Notes: generated by a model not told the origin, from the sequence alone. DNA of 64,000 nt from an uncultured Schlesneria sp. (GCA_903858935.1 CAIOKO010000140.1:39121-103120), one strand, 5' to 3'. Shown: positions 46,294-55,397, counted from the first letter of the stretch. A program made the numbers and translations.

Positions 46294-47340
46294 GTGTTGA
46301 AAATCCTGACGTTTCTATTGATCGCGTGTTCGACCACATCGGTCGTGTTCGGTCAAACACAGAAACAACAGAATGCTCGTTCATTTGAATCGCGGGCCGG
46401 TGAGCTCGTCACGCCCCAAACACAAAAGGCGATCGATCGAGGCCTGGCATTCCTGCAACGACGCCAACGTGAGGAGGGCTGGTACGAGGCGGGCACCTAC
46501 AAACGGAACGTCGCCGTCACCGCCTTGTCAGGGATGGCATTTCTTTCGTCAGGAAGTGTTCCCGGTCGAGGTCCCTACGGTAAGAACGTTGATAAGTCTG
46601 TCGACTACATTTTGACCTGCGTGAGTCCGTCAGGTTTCATTAAACGTGACGACAGCCCCGAGCACGGACCGATGTACGGACACGGTTTCGCCACCTTATT
46701 CCTGGCAGAAGTCTATGGAATGAGTCCGAAACACGAAATTCGCGAGGCACTGAAATCGGCAACTCAATTGATCATTAACTCTCAGAACAAAGAGGGTGGC
46801 TGGCGCTATAAGCCGGATGGTCGAGACGCCGACGTGTCGGTGACCGTTTGCCAGATGATGGCTTTGAGAGCGGCTCGAAACTGCGGCATTGCCGTTCCGA
46901 AAACCACCGTCGATAATTGCGTCGAGTATGTCCGGAAATGCCAGAACAGCGACGGAGGTTTTCGCTATCGGTTGGGCGATCGGCCCATCAGCGACTTTCC
47001 GCGATCGGCTGCTGGCGTTGTTGTTCTTTACAACGCGGGTATTACCGACGGACGTGACGTTGAACGTGGACTGGCATTTTTGCTGAGAACTCCACCGCGT
47101 GGTGATTTGGTTCATCACGACCCGCATTATTTCTATGGCCAGTATTATGCGGTACAAGCGATGTGGCACGCAGGTGATGACCATTGGCGCCAATGGTATC
47201 CGGCCATTCGTGATGAGTTGCTGATTCGCCAAACCCCCGATGGAGGGTGGAACGATTCTATCAATGACGTTTATGGTACGGCCATGTCCTGTCTGGTCCT
47301 TCAAATGCCAAACAACCTGTTGCCGATTTTTCAGAGATAA
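46294..47340 (+). CDS. Secreted prenyltransferase/squalene-cyclase-like alpha-toroid protein
   Basis: About 348 residues if translated from GTG 46294 (or TTG 46297), chosen because the signal peptide (LKILTFLLIACSTTSVVFGQ) starts there; the frame is open to 46039 within the lipoprotein gene. The body has QW-like motifs of (alpha/alpha)6 terpene-cyclase toroids: QRREEGWYEAGT, NKEGGWRYKPDG, NSDGGFRYRLGD and QTPDGGWNDSIND. The catalytic DxDD acid motif of squalene cyclases is not obvious, so it may be a structural or degradative toroid. It lies between the lipoprotein and NPCBM genes with short spacing. Confidence 0.75.
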   Translation: MLKILTFLLIACSTTSVVFGQTQKQQNARSFESRAGELVTPQTQKAIDRGLAFLQRRQREEGWYEAGTYKRNVAVTALSGMAFLSSGSVPGRGPYGKNVDKSVDYILTCVSPSGFIKRDDSPEHGPMYGHGFATLFLAEVYGMSPKHEIREALKSATQLIINSQNKEGGWRYKPDGRDADVSVTVCQMMALRAARNCGIAVPKTTVDNCVEYVRKCQNSDGGFRYRLGDRPISDFPRSAAGVVVLYNAGITDGRDVERGLAFLLRTPPRGDLVHHDPHYFYGQYYAVQAMWHAGDDHWRQWYPAIRDELLIRQTPDGGWNDSINDVYGTAMSCLVLQMPNNLLPIFQR

Positions 47341-47344
47341 TTCA

Positions 47345-48616
47345 ATGTCGATTTCGTGCCCGACAGACCAGGAATCCAAGGGCTTACATCGTCCTGGCGC
47401 ACCATCACTACGTCTGTTTCTGATTCTATTGTCATTGTGGTTTGGATTGACCTTCAATGTCGACGCCGCCGAAACGGTGACCGTCACTGACATCTCGGGA
47501 ACAAAAACAACGGGGATACTTCGCAACTGGTCGGCGGCTCAGTTGATCGTCGTTTCGGCGGAAGAACGTCAATTTCGTCAGGCAGACGTTCGCTCGATCA
47601 CATTTGAACACGAAACGTCGAAGTCAATTAACGGCGAACCCGCGGTCTGGTTGTCCAACGGTGATCGAATTAACGCTCGTTCGGTCAGCGTGGGAAACGA
47701 CCTGTTATCGGTCTCATGGCCGGTTCTGGGTGAAGCGGTGATTACCAGAATCCCTCTGGAAGAAGTTGTCGCGATGATTCTTGACTGGCCGGCGACGACG
47801 AATGATCGGCTGAGGCTCATTACCGACTTCGAAACACTGCCTGCTGGAAGCGATCTGGTCGTACTTAAAAATGGTGACCGGCTATTGGGGGAAGTTGACC
47901 GACTTGATGCGGCATTTGTGGAACTTAAAGTTGCCGGGAAGCCGCTTAAGGTCGATCGTAGCCGGGTTCGTGCGATTCGGCTTAATCCCGAACTGACCAC
48001 AGTGAAGCGTCCGACAGCCCGCCGTACCGTCTTATCGTTGACCGATGGCAGCCGATTGACGGCAACTCAAATTGAATTGAACGCGGATATTGTGAAATTC
48101 AAATCGTCAGGTTTAGGAAACGTGGCGTTGCCTGTCAGTGCCGTCGCGACTTGCCACCTGTTCGGCGACCGATTGATTCCGATCACAGATTATGAACCAG
48201 CCAAAGTCGAATACACTCCCTATTTTTCAGCCAAATGGCCACTCGTGCGAAACGCTAGCGTACTCCACGGTCCTTTGAAGCTACGAGAAACCGAATTCGT
48301 CACCGGTCTTGGCATGCATAGCCGAATGGTCGTGACGTATGAATTGCGAGGAAACGAGCGCGAGTTTCAGGCAACAGTTGGTATCGATGACGTTGCCAAA
48401 GGGGCGGGAAGCGTCATTTTTGCCGTCGAACTTGACGGTCGACGAGTCTGGACCAGTCCCGAATTGACTGGTCAGTCTCCAGCTGCGACCACCGAGAAAA
48501 TTGATCTCCGCGGTGGTAAGCAACTGACGTTACTTGTTGAGTTTGGCGAACTGGCTGACGTGTCGGACTATGCCGACTGGTGCGACGCAGTCCTGATCCT
48601 CGATCCTGCCCGTTGA
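47345..48616 (+). CDS. Secreted NPCBM-domain protein
   Basis: 423 residues from ATG 47345. A signal peptide (SLRLFLILLSLWFGLTFNVD) precedes several small beta-repeats (VLKNGDRLLGEVDRLDAAFV, VLSLTDGSRLTATQIELNAD). These repeats are SH3-like strand pairs seen in many planctomycete proteins. The last ~140 residues form an NPCBM domain (LRETEFVTGLGMHSRMVVTY ... FAVELDGRRVWTSPELTGQS), a carbohydrate-binding-type module. It starts four nt after the cyclase-like gene, so they are co-transcribed. It probably binds a surface glycan. Confidence 0.85.
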   Translation: MSISCPTDQESKGLHRPGAPSLRLFLILLSLWFGLTFNVDAAETVTVTDISGTKTTGILRNWSAAQLIVVSAEERQFRQADVRSITFEHETSKSINGEPAVWLSNGDRINARSVSVGNDLLSVSWPVLGEAVITRIPLEEVVAMILDWPATTNDRLRLITDFETLPAGSDLVVLKNGDRLLGEVDRLDAAFVELKVAGKPLKVDRSRVRAIRLNPELTTVKRPTARRTVLSLTDGSRLTATQIELNADIVKFKSSGLGNVALPVSAVATCHLFGDRLIPITDYEPAKVEYTPYFSAKWPLVRNASVLHGPLKLRETEFVTGLGMHSRMVVTYELRGNEREFQATVGIDDVAKGAGSVIFAVELDGRRVWTSPELTGQSPAATTEKIDLRGGKQLTLLVEFGELADVSDYADWCDAVLILDPAR

Positions 48617-48903
48617 TTAATGCCAGTCTTTTCTACATCGATATTCGGGGTGAGTGCCAACCTCGGAAGGACATCAGCGATTAGCCGGGGCTGAGCATAG
48701 CGACGCCATCGGTTGTGATTTTGAGGATGTCCGTCAATCCCAGCGGGATCGCACTCATTCGTGCCAATGACATTGGTGAACTAACGCGAAACGACGGAAG
48801 AGCGGTCGTTTCACTTGAGAGTTCCTTGAGAATTGAACAAGTACCAGCACGCCTCATTCGCAATTCCCGGCCCAGGGTGTGTAAGAAAATAAAGCCGTGA
48901 TAT

Positions 48904-50286
48904 TTATTTTGAATTTGCCTCCTCTGCATTAGCTTCCCCGACTGTGGCGGGTGTCGGAGGACTCTGAAAGACGTTTTCTGTTTCGAGAGGCAACTGAAAT
49001 CCGTCAGAGATGCGAGTCATATAGAGGCCTCGACAAAGCCACCAGAATGTGGCCATCGCCTTATCGGGACCGAGATCCTTTTCAAGTGAACGGTAATCAG
49101 CAGGGGTGAGTTCCCACGGTTTCTTACTTAACTTTCGAGCATAAGCGTAAGCTCGTTGCTCTTCAGGTGGAAACGCGGACCAGTCAGAACTGGCCAGACG
49201 CCGGGTCCGTTCTGCCACGGCGTTTTTATCGAGTCCGGCGACTTCCAGCAGCATCTCACAATGTCCCATGCAGTAATTGCATTCGATGCTGCGGGTCTGA
49301 ATCCAGAACAGGCTCTCTTCGAAAACTCGATCGGGCTTGGTCTCGGCCCACATTGTCCGAGTCGAAATACCCCAGGGGACGGCAAGTTCCGGGACATATC
49401 CCGAACAAACAAGGTTCCAGACGATGCCAGTCGGCCGGGCTGCCATTGCTGCGGGAAGATTTTTCTTCACATCGTCCCAGACAGGTATCGGAAGCCGTGG
49501 TTTCCGGTGACGCTGTTTTTCCAGGCGAGATTGGAGTTCGTCATAAGTGAGTCGGGACCATTCCTGATCGTCATCGACGACCTTTTTGCCCGATTCGACA
49601 AGGGTCGTGGAATTGGTCTGCGCCGGCATGATTGACGCGATTTGAAATGCCGAATCAACGAACGTCACAGGAAGCGGTGCAAGAGGACCATGCTCTTCGA
49701 TGGGAAGGTTCAGTCCCAGGACGATCCGATCTTGAAAGTTACCATACGCCGCCAGCAGGACCATCGCCGCGACCCGATTCTCCCCGTAACGATTTTTCAA
49801 TGACTCAAACAGTTCATCGCGAATCGTGGGAGCATCGACCGTCAGTAGTCTCGCAAAATGTAATGGTTCTTGATCCTCGGCGGGCCATGAGGCTGGATCA
49901 CCGACCAAGTTCTGACGGGACGGCGTGTCGAGCCCTGCTCGTTCGAGATCCGCAAGGGCGTACGCTTCCGAATAGTCGCATCGATTGGCACGCGCGACGA
50001 TCCAACGCATTTTTCCCCGCAAAATCGGATCGAGCGGGCTTTGAGTGCGATGGGCAAAGTCGAGCCGCAACATGGCCGCCGCCGTTCTGGGTAGTTGCGG
50101 CGCGACGCCTCGAACCCAATTGGGAAGTTCTACTCCGCCACCTGTGATGGTTTCAGGCAGCCGCTTCCAGCATTCCGCGTCACTTAATAACGTCACCGCA
50201 GTGTCGACCGATGATGACGATTGCGCTGCGGATGGTCTTTTGACGTTGTCGAAATCGTAGAACACGTTTTCTCTTTCGAGTTTCAA
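48904..50286 (-). CDS. Duplicated AhpD/carboxymuconolactone-decarboxylase-like protein (C-terminal half active form)
   Basis: 460 residues made of two AhpD-like halves. The first (about 90-260) has RWIVARANRCDYSEAYALAD, where the redox pair is reduced to CxxS. The second (about 300-440) has IECNYCMGHCEMLLEVAG, a CxxC plus His pattern typical of AhpD peroxidase-coupled disulfide reductases. No clear signal peptide is present. It lies 5 nt after the EF-hand/deiodinase-like gene. The pairing of one active and one Cys-poor half also occurs, in mirror order, in the second family member at 51.6 kb. Confidence 0.85.
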   Translation of the reverse strand: MKLERENVFYDFDNVKRPSAAQSSSSVDTAVTLLSDAECWKRLPETITGGGVELPNWVRGVAPQLPRTAAAMLRLDFAHRTQSPLDPILRGKMRWIVARANRCDYSEAYALADLERAGLDTPSRQNLVGDPASWPAEDQEPLHFARLLTVDAPTIRDELFESLKNRYGENRVAAMVLLAAYGNFQDRIVLGLNLPIEEHGPLAPLPVTFVDSAFQIASIMPAQTNSTTLVESGKKVVDDDQEWSRLTYDELQSRLEKQRHRKPRLPIPVWDDVKKNLPAAMAARPTGIVWNLVCSGYVPELAVPWGISTRTMWAETKPDRVFEESLFWIQTRSIECNYCMGHCEMLLEVAGLDKNAVAERTRRLASSDWSAFPPEEQRAYAYARKLSKKPWELTPADYRSLEKDLGPDKAMATFWWLCRGLYMTRISDGFQLPLETENVFQSPPTPATVGEANAEEANSK

Positions 50287-50291
50287 CCGGA

Positions 50292-51515
50292 TTATTTTTT
50301 TTCGTCGATTAACGTCATGACCAGGGCTTGTTCCATCTCGCCCGTTTTAAAGCCAAATGGACCTCGGCCACTTTTGTAAGCGACGCGGCCTTCACGATCG
50401 ATTACGTATAAGCGGGCTGGCATGCCGCTGTAAGCGTTACCAGCAGGATCGTCGATCTCGTCCACCAGTAACGGGATTGAGGGCTTTAAGAGCGCATGAC
50501 ATTGGCTTGCGACGGCAGTCCTCTGTTCATAAGTTCTGGGCTGGGCGACACTCACTCCCACTTTTGCATTCGAATCCATTTTCCAGCCGTCGGTCGGATG
50601 AGCTTCACGAACATAAACACCAAGGAATACGGCGTCGTCTTTAAACCTGCGATAGACGTCTTCGACACCCTGATACATCGAACGAAACGGTCCACAAGTG
50701 AAGTTTCCGAAAACGATCACAACCGGTTTGGTACCGATGACGTCGGCGAGTCGAATGGTTTTCTTGCCATCCTGTGTCTTGAGCATAAAGCCGGGTGCTG
50801 GATCGTTGACTTTGGGACCCTCTTGTAACGACCCCACCTCACCGGCGAACAACCCCTGCAGAAGAATTTCTTTTGACGGTGCATCGCCCGGATTAAAGCT
50901 CGAGGAAAATCCTACCAGCCAGGCGTTTCGCAGTTCTTCAGCAGTCAATTCATCCTTACCACCTGAAGCCCTGTCGAAAAATGCCAGCCACTCTTCACGT
51001 GCCAGTTTTCCGTCACCGTTCGGGTCGATCTTGCGAAAGAGCCTGTTAACCACATAGGACTGCTGGACCCAAGGATTGCGTTCGGACCAGTTCAGGTCGT
51101 CGGCCGTGATTTTTCCGTCTCGATTGCGATCGAGTCGCTCAAATAATGCAGGCGTTCCCTTGAACTTGTCGGATTCAATTTCACCGTCTGATTCAATTTC
51201 ATGTCGTTTGGCCAGCCAGTCCCAATCGTATCTCGACTCTGCGGGACCGAACCATCCATCACCGGCCCCCATCATCGATCCCTTCACGATCGCCAGATAC
51301 ATTCGAATGGCTTCTGGCGCAGTCCTCCCTTCGTAGGCTTTTTCAATGTCTTCGATGGGAACTTTTTCGAGTTCCGGCCCCACCGAATATTCGACGACAG
51401 CCCTATTTTCCTCATTTAACCTGGCCGCTGCTTTATCGTCCGCAGAAAGTCCCGAAGCGATAAACGTGGAAACCATAGCGAGGCACCTTGTTATGTGTGA
51501 TCGATTGATCTTCAT
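50292..51515 (-). CDS. EF-hand protein fused to iodothyronine-deiodinase-like (Cys-type) thioredoxin fold
   Basis: 407 residues with a signal peptide (CLAMVSTFIASGLSADD). Two EF-hands follow: LFERLDRNRDGKITADDL (about 115-132) and FRKIDPNGDGKLAREEWLAF (about 155-175). The C-terminal ~180 residues match the T4-deiodinase (PF00837) pattern: VVIVFGNFTCGPFRSM, where C stands at the selenocysteine position of animal enzymes, VYVREAHPTDGWKMDSN, LVDEIDDPAGNAYSGMPARL and KSGRGPFGFKTGEMEQAL. It may be a calcium-regulated thiol redox or reductive dehalogenation enzyme outside the cytoplasm. It is sandwiched between two AhpD-like genes. Confidence 0.88.
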   Translation of the reverse strand: MKINRSHITRCLAMVSTFIASGLSADDKAAARLNEENRAVVEYSVGPELEKVPIEDIEKAYEGRTAPEAIRMYLAIVKGSMMGAGDGWFGPAESRYDWDWLAKRHEIESDGEIESDKFKGTPALFERLDRNRDGKITADDLNWSERNPWVQQSYVVNRLFRKIDPNGDGKLAREEWLAFFDRASGGKDELTAEELRNAWLVGFSSSFNPGDAPSKEILLQGLFAGEVGSLQEGPKVNDPAPGFMLKTQDGKKTIRLADVIGTKPVVIVFGNFTCGPFRSMYQGVEDVYRRFKDDAVFLGVYVREAHPTDGWKMDSNAKVGVSVAQPRTYEQRTAVASQCHALLKPSIPLLVDEIDDPAGNAYSGMPARLYVIDREGRVAYKSGRGPFGFKTGEMEQALVMTLIDEKK

Positions 51516-51556
51516 CGATGAATCCCTAAAAGCAGATGGTCAAGCCCCAAAAAGTG

Positions 51557-52885
51557 CTAGAACTCCAGCGGCAGTCGAAGGGCCTCAGTGAAACGATCAA
51601 AGGCGTTCGCATCACAGGTCAATTGAATGATCTCGGCCACTTCGAAATCGGTAAAGTGCTGCTTCAGCCGGGCGACGTCTTCATCGACGATCGTCTGTGG
51701 AGCCGAGGTCAGCTTACGGGCAAATCGTAACGCTTCCGCGTGCCGAGGTGTGGTGGCCGCATGTTCAAGATCAGCAAACGAATACAGAACGGTTTCGTCG
51801 CCGCCAGAGGCTCGGTAGCGAGCTCGTGCGTGTCCCGCCGCGTACCAGGCTCGATTTTCGCGAGCACTGACCCATGCGATCAAGATTCGCAGGTCCGGCG
51901 GTGTCTTTCCTTCACGAGCCAGCGCTTGCCGCTGCCCCCAGGCATCCAGCGCAACAGACAAGTTAGACATCGCTTGAAACCACACGGGTGGTGTAACGCC
52001 GGGGCAATCCTTCGCGAGAATGCTTGTGGCGACATCGACCGAAGGGATTGCAACAACCGGGGTTCTCATACGAGCCGTCTGGAGAGCGGCTTCGAACTGT
52101 TCCCGCTTCTCCCATTCGGGTCTTGGCTTGCTGTCGATGGGGATCACTTTTGAGGGAACGCTTGCGAATTCGGCGGAGGTCGGCGTATTCAGTTCGCTGT
52201 GTTCCGTTCCACCAAACGACTGGTCCTGAGGTATTCCGGTGGACGAGGTCCAGCGGTTGACAGCGTTATATCGACTGACGGTGTAGATAATGTCGATGAT
52301 CTCAGCATCGCTGTAATACTGTTTCAGATCGGCGATGTCCTGTTCAGAAAACTGTTGCGGTGTCAGCGTCAGTTTTCGAGTCGCTTTCATCGCGGCCTGC
52401 TCGTTCGACGGGAACGAATCCCAGCGGCAATCCAATGACGCGATCTGGTCTTCAGCCATTCCAACTCGTTTCAGCTTCAGTTCCTGATGACCCAGACAAT
52501 ACTGGCAATCATTCGCTCGCGAAACGATCCAGAACAGACGCGTTTTGAACCCATAACTCGGATCAGCCTCAAGTGTCTTGAGCGTCGCCGCCGTCCCGCC
52601 TGCCGGACGCCTTGAAGAACCACCTCCCCAACCGGAAATGACAAACGACTGCCATGAGGACGGGAGGTAGATCGATCGCAATCGACCGTTATTGACGAGC
52701 GATCGGCCGGACGCAATTTCCTGTTCGGTCGGTGCGGGGAGCGGCAATCGGGATGTTCGTTGTTTTAAGGCTTCAATTCGCTGTTTCATTTCCGGCCGAG
52801 TCGCGGCCGGACCACCATCCGAATACACATTCGACAGACAGGCAAGCGAGAAACACAGACAAAGATTCCAGTAGTTCTTAAACAT
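51557..52885 (-). CDS. Duplicated AhpD/carboxymuconolactone-decarboxylase-like protein, secreted (N-terminal half active form)
   Basis: 442 residues with a signal peptide (NLCLCFSLACLSNVYSDGG). The first AhpD-like half (about 70-230) has WIVSRANDCQYCLGHQELKL, a complete CxxC-x2-H-type site. The second (about 280-435) has AWVSARENRAWYAAGHARAR, in which the cysteines are absent. Conserved AhpD helices include KATRKLTLTPQQFSEQDIAD and LRFARKLTSAPQTIVDEDVA. It is the first enzyme gene of the run, followed after about 40 bp by the EF-hand/deiodinase-like gene. It may recycle the Cys site of that enzyme; this is inferred. Confidence 0.85.
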   Translation of the reverse strand: MFKNYWNLCLCFSLACLSNVYSDGGPAATRPEMKQRIEALKQRTSRLPLPAPTEQEIASGRSLVNNGRLRSIYLPSSWQSFVISGWGGGSSRRPAGGTAATLKTLEADPSYGFKTRLFWIVSRANDCQYCLGHQELKLKRVGMAEDQIASLDCRWDSFPSNEQAAMKATRKLTLTPQQFSEQDIADLKQYYSDAEIIDIIYTVSRYNAVNRWTSSTGIPQDQSFGGTEHSELNTPTSAEFASVPSKVIPIDSKPRPEWEKREQFEAALQTARMRTPVVAIPSVDVATSILAKDCPGVTPPVWFQAMSNLSVALDAWGQRQALAREGKTPPDLRILIAWVSARENRAWYAAGHARARYRASGGDETVLYSFADLEHAATTPRHAEALRFARKLTSAPQTIVDEDVARLKQHFTDFEVAEIIQLTCDANAFDRFTEALRLPLEF

Positions 52886-52894
52886 GAATGACCT

Positions 52895-53272
52895 CTATTG
52901 CTGAGGGAAAATAGTAATGGCTGGTGACGTGCTGACGATGTATTTCACGGTCGATTCGGATGCCCCTCGTTCGCCGCGAAACTTGCGTTTCACACGGATA
53001 TGAAGATTTGAACCATCTGTCGTGGCGTCGTCCTCAAGAAGCTCAAACGAAGCCAATTTTCTGCCCTGGCCCCAATCGGTATCGCCCACGATGATATTCG
53101 GCTTCAGGTCTTCTGGTTTCGCCCCATCAACCCAGGCCTGCATTGCTTCTACCACCGACGCCTGCGCCAGATCGGTATTCAGCGCATAGGTCCGTGCTTG
53201 ACCACATCCCACAATCCCACCCACTGACATGACACACAACAGGGCTATTCGCAGTCCATGAATTCGGTTCAT
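52895..53272 (-). CDS. Small lipoprotein of unknown function
   Basis: About 125 residues from ATG 53272; the open frame is longer but the lipoprotein signal begins here (HGLRIALLCVMSVGGIVGCG). The mature part has a compact alpha/beta look: QASVVEAMQAWVDGAKPEDL, then KLASFELLEDD and VKYIVSTSPAITIFPQQ. It lies between the DUF1559 gene and the AhpD-like gene on the same strand with only 9 nt to the latter, so it is part of that operon. No family is recognised. Confidence 0.75.
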   Translation of the reverse strand: MNRIHGLRIALLCVMSVGGIVGCGQARTYALNTDLAQASVVEAMQAWVDGAKPEDLKPNIIVGDTDWGQGRKLASFELLEDDATTDGSNLHIRVKRKFRGERGASESTVKYIVSTSPAITIFPQQ

Positions 53273-53386
53273 GATTTGGAAACCAATCAAAAGAGAGTGA
53301 ATCCACGAAGACCTGATGAAGAGAACTTCACCAGGTCCGTGAAGAAGAATTGACTCGAACCTGAAAATCATTGAAACGTCGGCGTT

Positions 53387-54340
53387 TTAGAACTCACCGA
53401 TGACTTCACCACCATTACGGGTTCCCAGGTTTCGCCAGGTCGTTAAATCGAGATTCTGAGAGATGAATCTGACCGACCCATCGCATAACAGCAGATGAAC
53501 GCCGCCCACGTGCTCGCTATTGGCCGTGGTCGCAATACGGCCAGGTGGAAACATGCACGAGAGGCCATTGGGTTGAAGGATATGGTTGTACTGATTCGTC
53601 GAGTGGTACTGTTGCAACCATGGAGCACCAACATTTGAGTAACCTTGTTTCGTCAGATCAGTCAGATTTGTCGCGTTGCACTGCTGCAAGGCTTCGTCCG
53701 CAGTGTTGGGATACGTTCCCGGCTGGAAGGTATCGACTTTCGGTGTTGAAACAGCGTTGCTTCCATCGCCGGTCAGTTTTTCAGACATCGCCGCCGTATT
53801 GCTCAGACCATCAATAACGTCAGAAAACCGGACGATCGTGTTGTGGAAGATGATGCCGTTGGGTGTCGGTTGACCCGTTGCTCCCGAAGCGTACATGACA
53901 ACGCCGGAACCAGCGTTCCAGTAATAGTTGTTTCTTCCTCCGTTCGTCGCAGGAAGCCTGGTGGGATCTGACGGGCAACGGAAAACCGTCAATTCTGTAT
54001 TGCGGGGAATGATGTTGCTGGCGTGGTCATAGCCGACGTTGAAGTTAATCAGATTGTAAAGATTGGCCTGATCACAATAGGGGAGCAGCCGTGCATGAGC
54101 CGAAACAGGGTTGACCGTTCCATTCACATCAGCGAGCGGAACGCAGAGATAGGTATCATGATAGTTGTGAATCGCCAGGCCCATTTGCTTGAGATTATTC
54201 TTGCATTGGGTCCGACGGGCAGCCTCGCGAGCCTGCTGCACGGCAGGTAACAACAGAGCGATCAAAACCGCAATGATGGCAATGACGACCAGCAATTCAA
54301 TCAACGTAAAGCCAGAACGGCGCGAACGAGTACGAAGCAT
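53387..54340 (-). CDS. DUF1559 pseudopilin-like protein
   Basis: About 317 residues from ATG 54340, placed by a GGAGG 5 nt upstream. It has the type IV pilin-like prepilin signal (RRSGFTLIELLVVIAIIAVL) and hydrophobic helix (ALLLPAVQQAREAARRTQ), followed by the planctomycete DUF1559 body. The C-terminus carries HVGGVHLLLCDGSVRFIS, the usual H-x-DG end. DUF1559 proteins are among the most numerous families in planctomycetes, processed by a prepilin peptidase; their function is not settled. It appears to head the operon with the lipoprotein, AhpD-like and deiodinase-like genes. Confidence 0.93.
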   Translation of the reverse strand: MLRTRSRRSGFTLIELLVVIAIIAVLIALLLPAVQQAREAARRTQCKNNLKQMGLAIHNYHDTYLCVPLADVNGTVNPVSAHARLLPYCDQANLYNLINFNVGYDHASNIIPRNTELTVFRCPSDPTRLPATNGGRNNYYWNAGSGVVMYASGATGQPTPNGIIFHNTIVRFSDVIDGLSNTAAMSEKLTGDGSNAVSTPKVDTFQPGTYPNTADEALQQCNATNLTDLTKQGYSNVGAPWLQQYHSTNQYNHILQPNGLSCMFPPGRIATTANSEHVGGVHLLLCDGSVRFISQNLDLTTWRNLGTRNGGEVIGEF

Positions 54341-54800
54341 GAGAACCTCCAAAAACAGAAACAAAGTGAAAACAAAATAGAAGTAGCCAACGGTCAGAAA
54401 ATGCTGACACGCAATAAAATCGGGTCGAAAGTCAATCGAATATCAGCGCAACCGCGAAGTCGGCGCTGTGGTCATCAACGACTGAGAGGCGCGGCGCGCT
54501 CGGTGCCGCATTCCGGCGTGGGTCGATCTGCAGCAGACATCGTGAAACTCACGAAATCTCTACCGAATTCGACAAAAACACCACTTTTCATTTGATGATT
54601 TCAAAAGGTTAAGGCAAAACCGGGCAGCCCTGAACCTTGTCGATTCTTTCAAACGTTCCACACTGAAAAGCAGGGAACCAGCCCAGAAAGAAACGTCACC
54701 AAATAAAGCCGAACCTCTCGAGGAACTTGACATCGTAAGTGTCACCAAAGTTCCTTGTGTCCATGGAGCGAAGGCTCCTGGGGCGGCTCTCGAGAAGTGG
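54341..54800. other. Intergenic region before the DUF1559 operon
   Basis: About 460 bp, no convincing gene. It must hold the promoter of the DUF1559 operon. Contains an imperfect inverted repeat at 54721-54755. Confidence 0.5.
54721..54755. repeat. Imperfect inverted repeat
   Basis: AGGAACTTGACA at 54721-54732 faces TGTC-ACCA-AAGTTCCT at 54740-54755. No T-run follows, so it is either an operator-like site or an mRNA hairpin after the gene at 54801. Confidence 0.35.
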
Positions 54801-55397
54801 TCACACTTTGGGCGGACGATCCAGCCGATAGGCGATCGTGGGGAGCACCACATGCTCTGAAGGATGAGCCATCAGTGACAAGATTGTCGGTGCTGGAATC
54901 ATGACATCGGCCATCCAACCCCAGCGATCCTGTGGTTCAACAGTGATCACGGGCGCGGGAAGCGGGTTCTGCAGCGGACGTTTTTGACAAGAAGGACCAT
55001 GACAAGGCTTCCGATGAGGTACCTTGCGAAATGGAACGACGCCAATCGGGTCGGACTGACCGCGATCCATCGTACCGAATTCGCGGTCTCGATCCTGGTC
55101 TTGATGATGGTCCAGCATGCCGGAATGCGACATCATGTGACCATGAAGAAGGTAATCACCGCATGTCGCCTCAACTCGGGTCGGAGTGAGTGCGAAAACC
55201 CCAAAAACAGCGACAAATGCCAACACGTAGAGCGGCACTCGTCGATTTCGACGATTGAAAACCGGCTCAAAACTCGTGTGGGATCGCTGCAAGAGATGCT
55301 CCGAGAATCGGGGAACTCCGAATAATACGGCGCTGGGATCGTGTTTTGCAAGAAATTTCTGGAGAAATTCCCCATCCAACCAAATTATGTGAATCAA
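54801..55397 (-). CDS. Secreted protein of unknown function with His/Met- and Cys-rich parts
   Basis: 198 residues. A long N-terminal stretch precedes a hydrophobic helix (VPLYVLAFVAVFGVFALTPT, about 53-72) ending near an Ala-Thr-Cys. The mature part starts CGDYLLHGHMMSHSGMLDHH, dense in His and Met, then CHGPSCQKRPLQ with two more cysteines. The composition suggests metal (copper?) binding, but no family is recognised. A start nearer the hydrophobic helix is possible. It is divergent from nothing close and stands alone. Confidence 0.6.
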   Translation of the reverse strand: MIHIIWLDGEFLQKFLAKHDPSAVLFGVPRFSEHLLQRSHTSFEPVFNRRNRRVPLYVLAFVAVFGVFALTPTRVEATCGDYLLHGHMMSHSGMLDHHQDQDRDREFGTMDRGQSDPIGVVPFRKVPHRKPCHGPSCQKRPLQNPLPAPVITVEPQDRWGWMADVMIPAPTILSLMAHPSEHVVLPTIAYRLDRPPKV

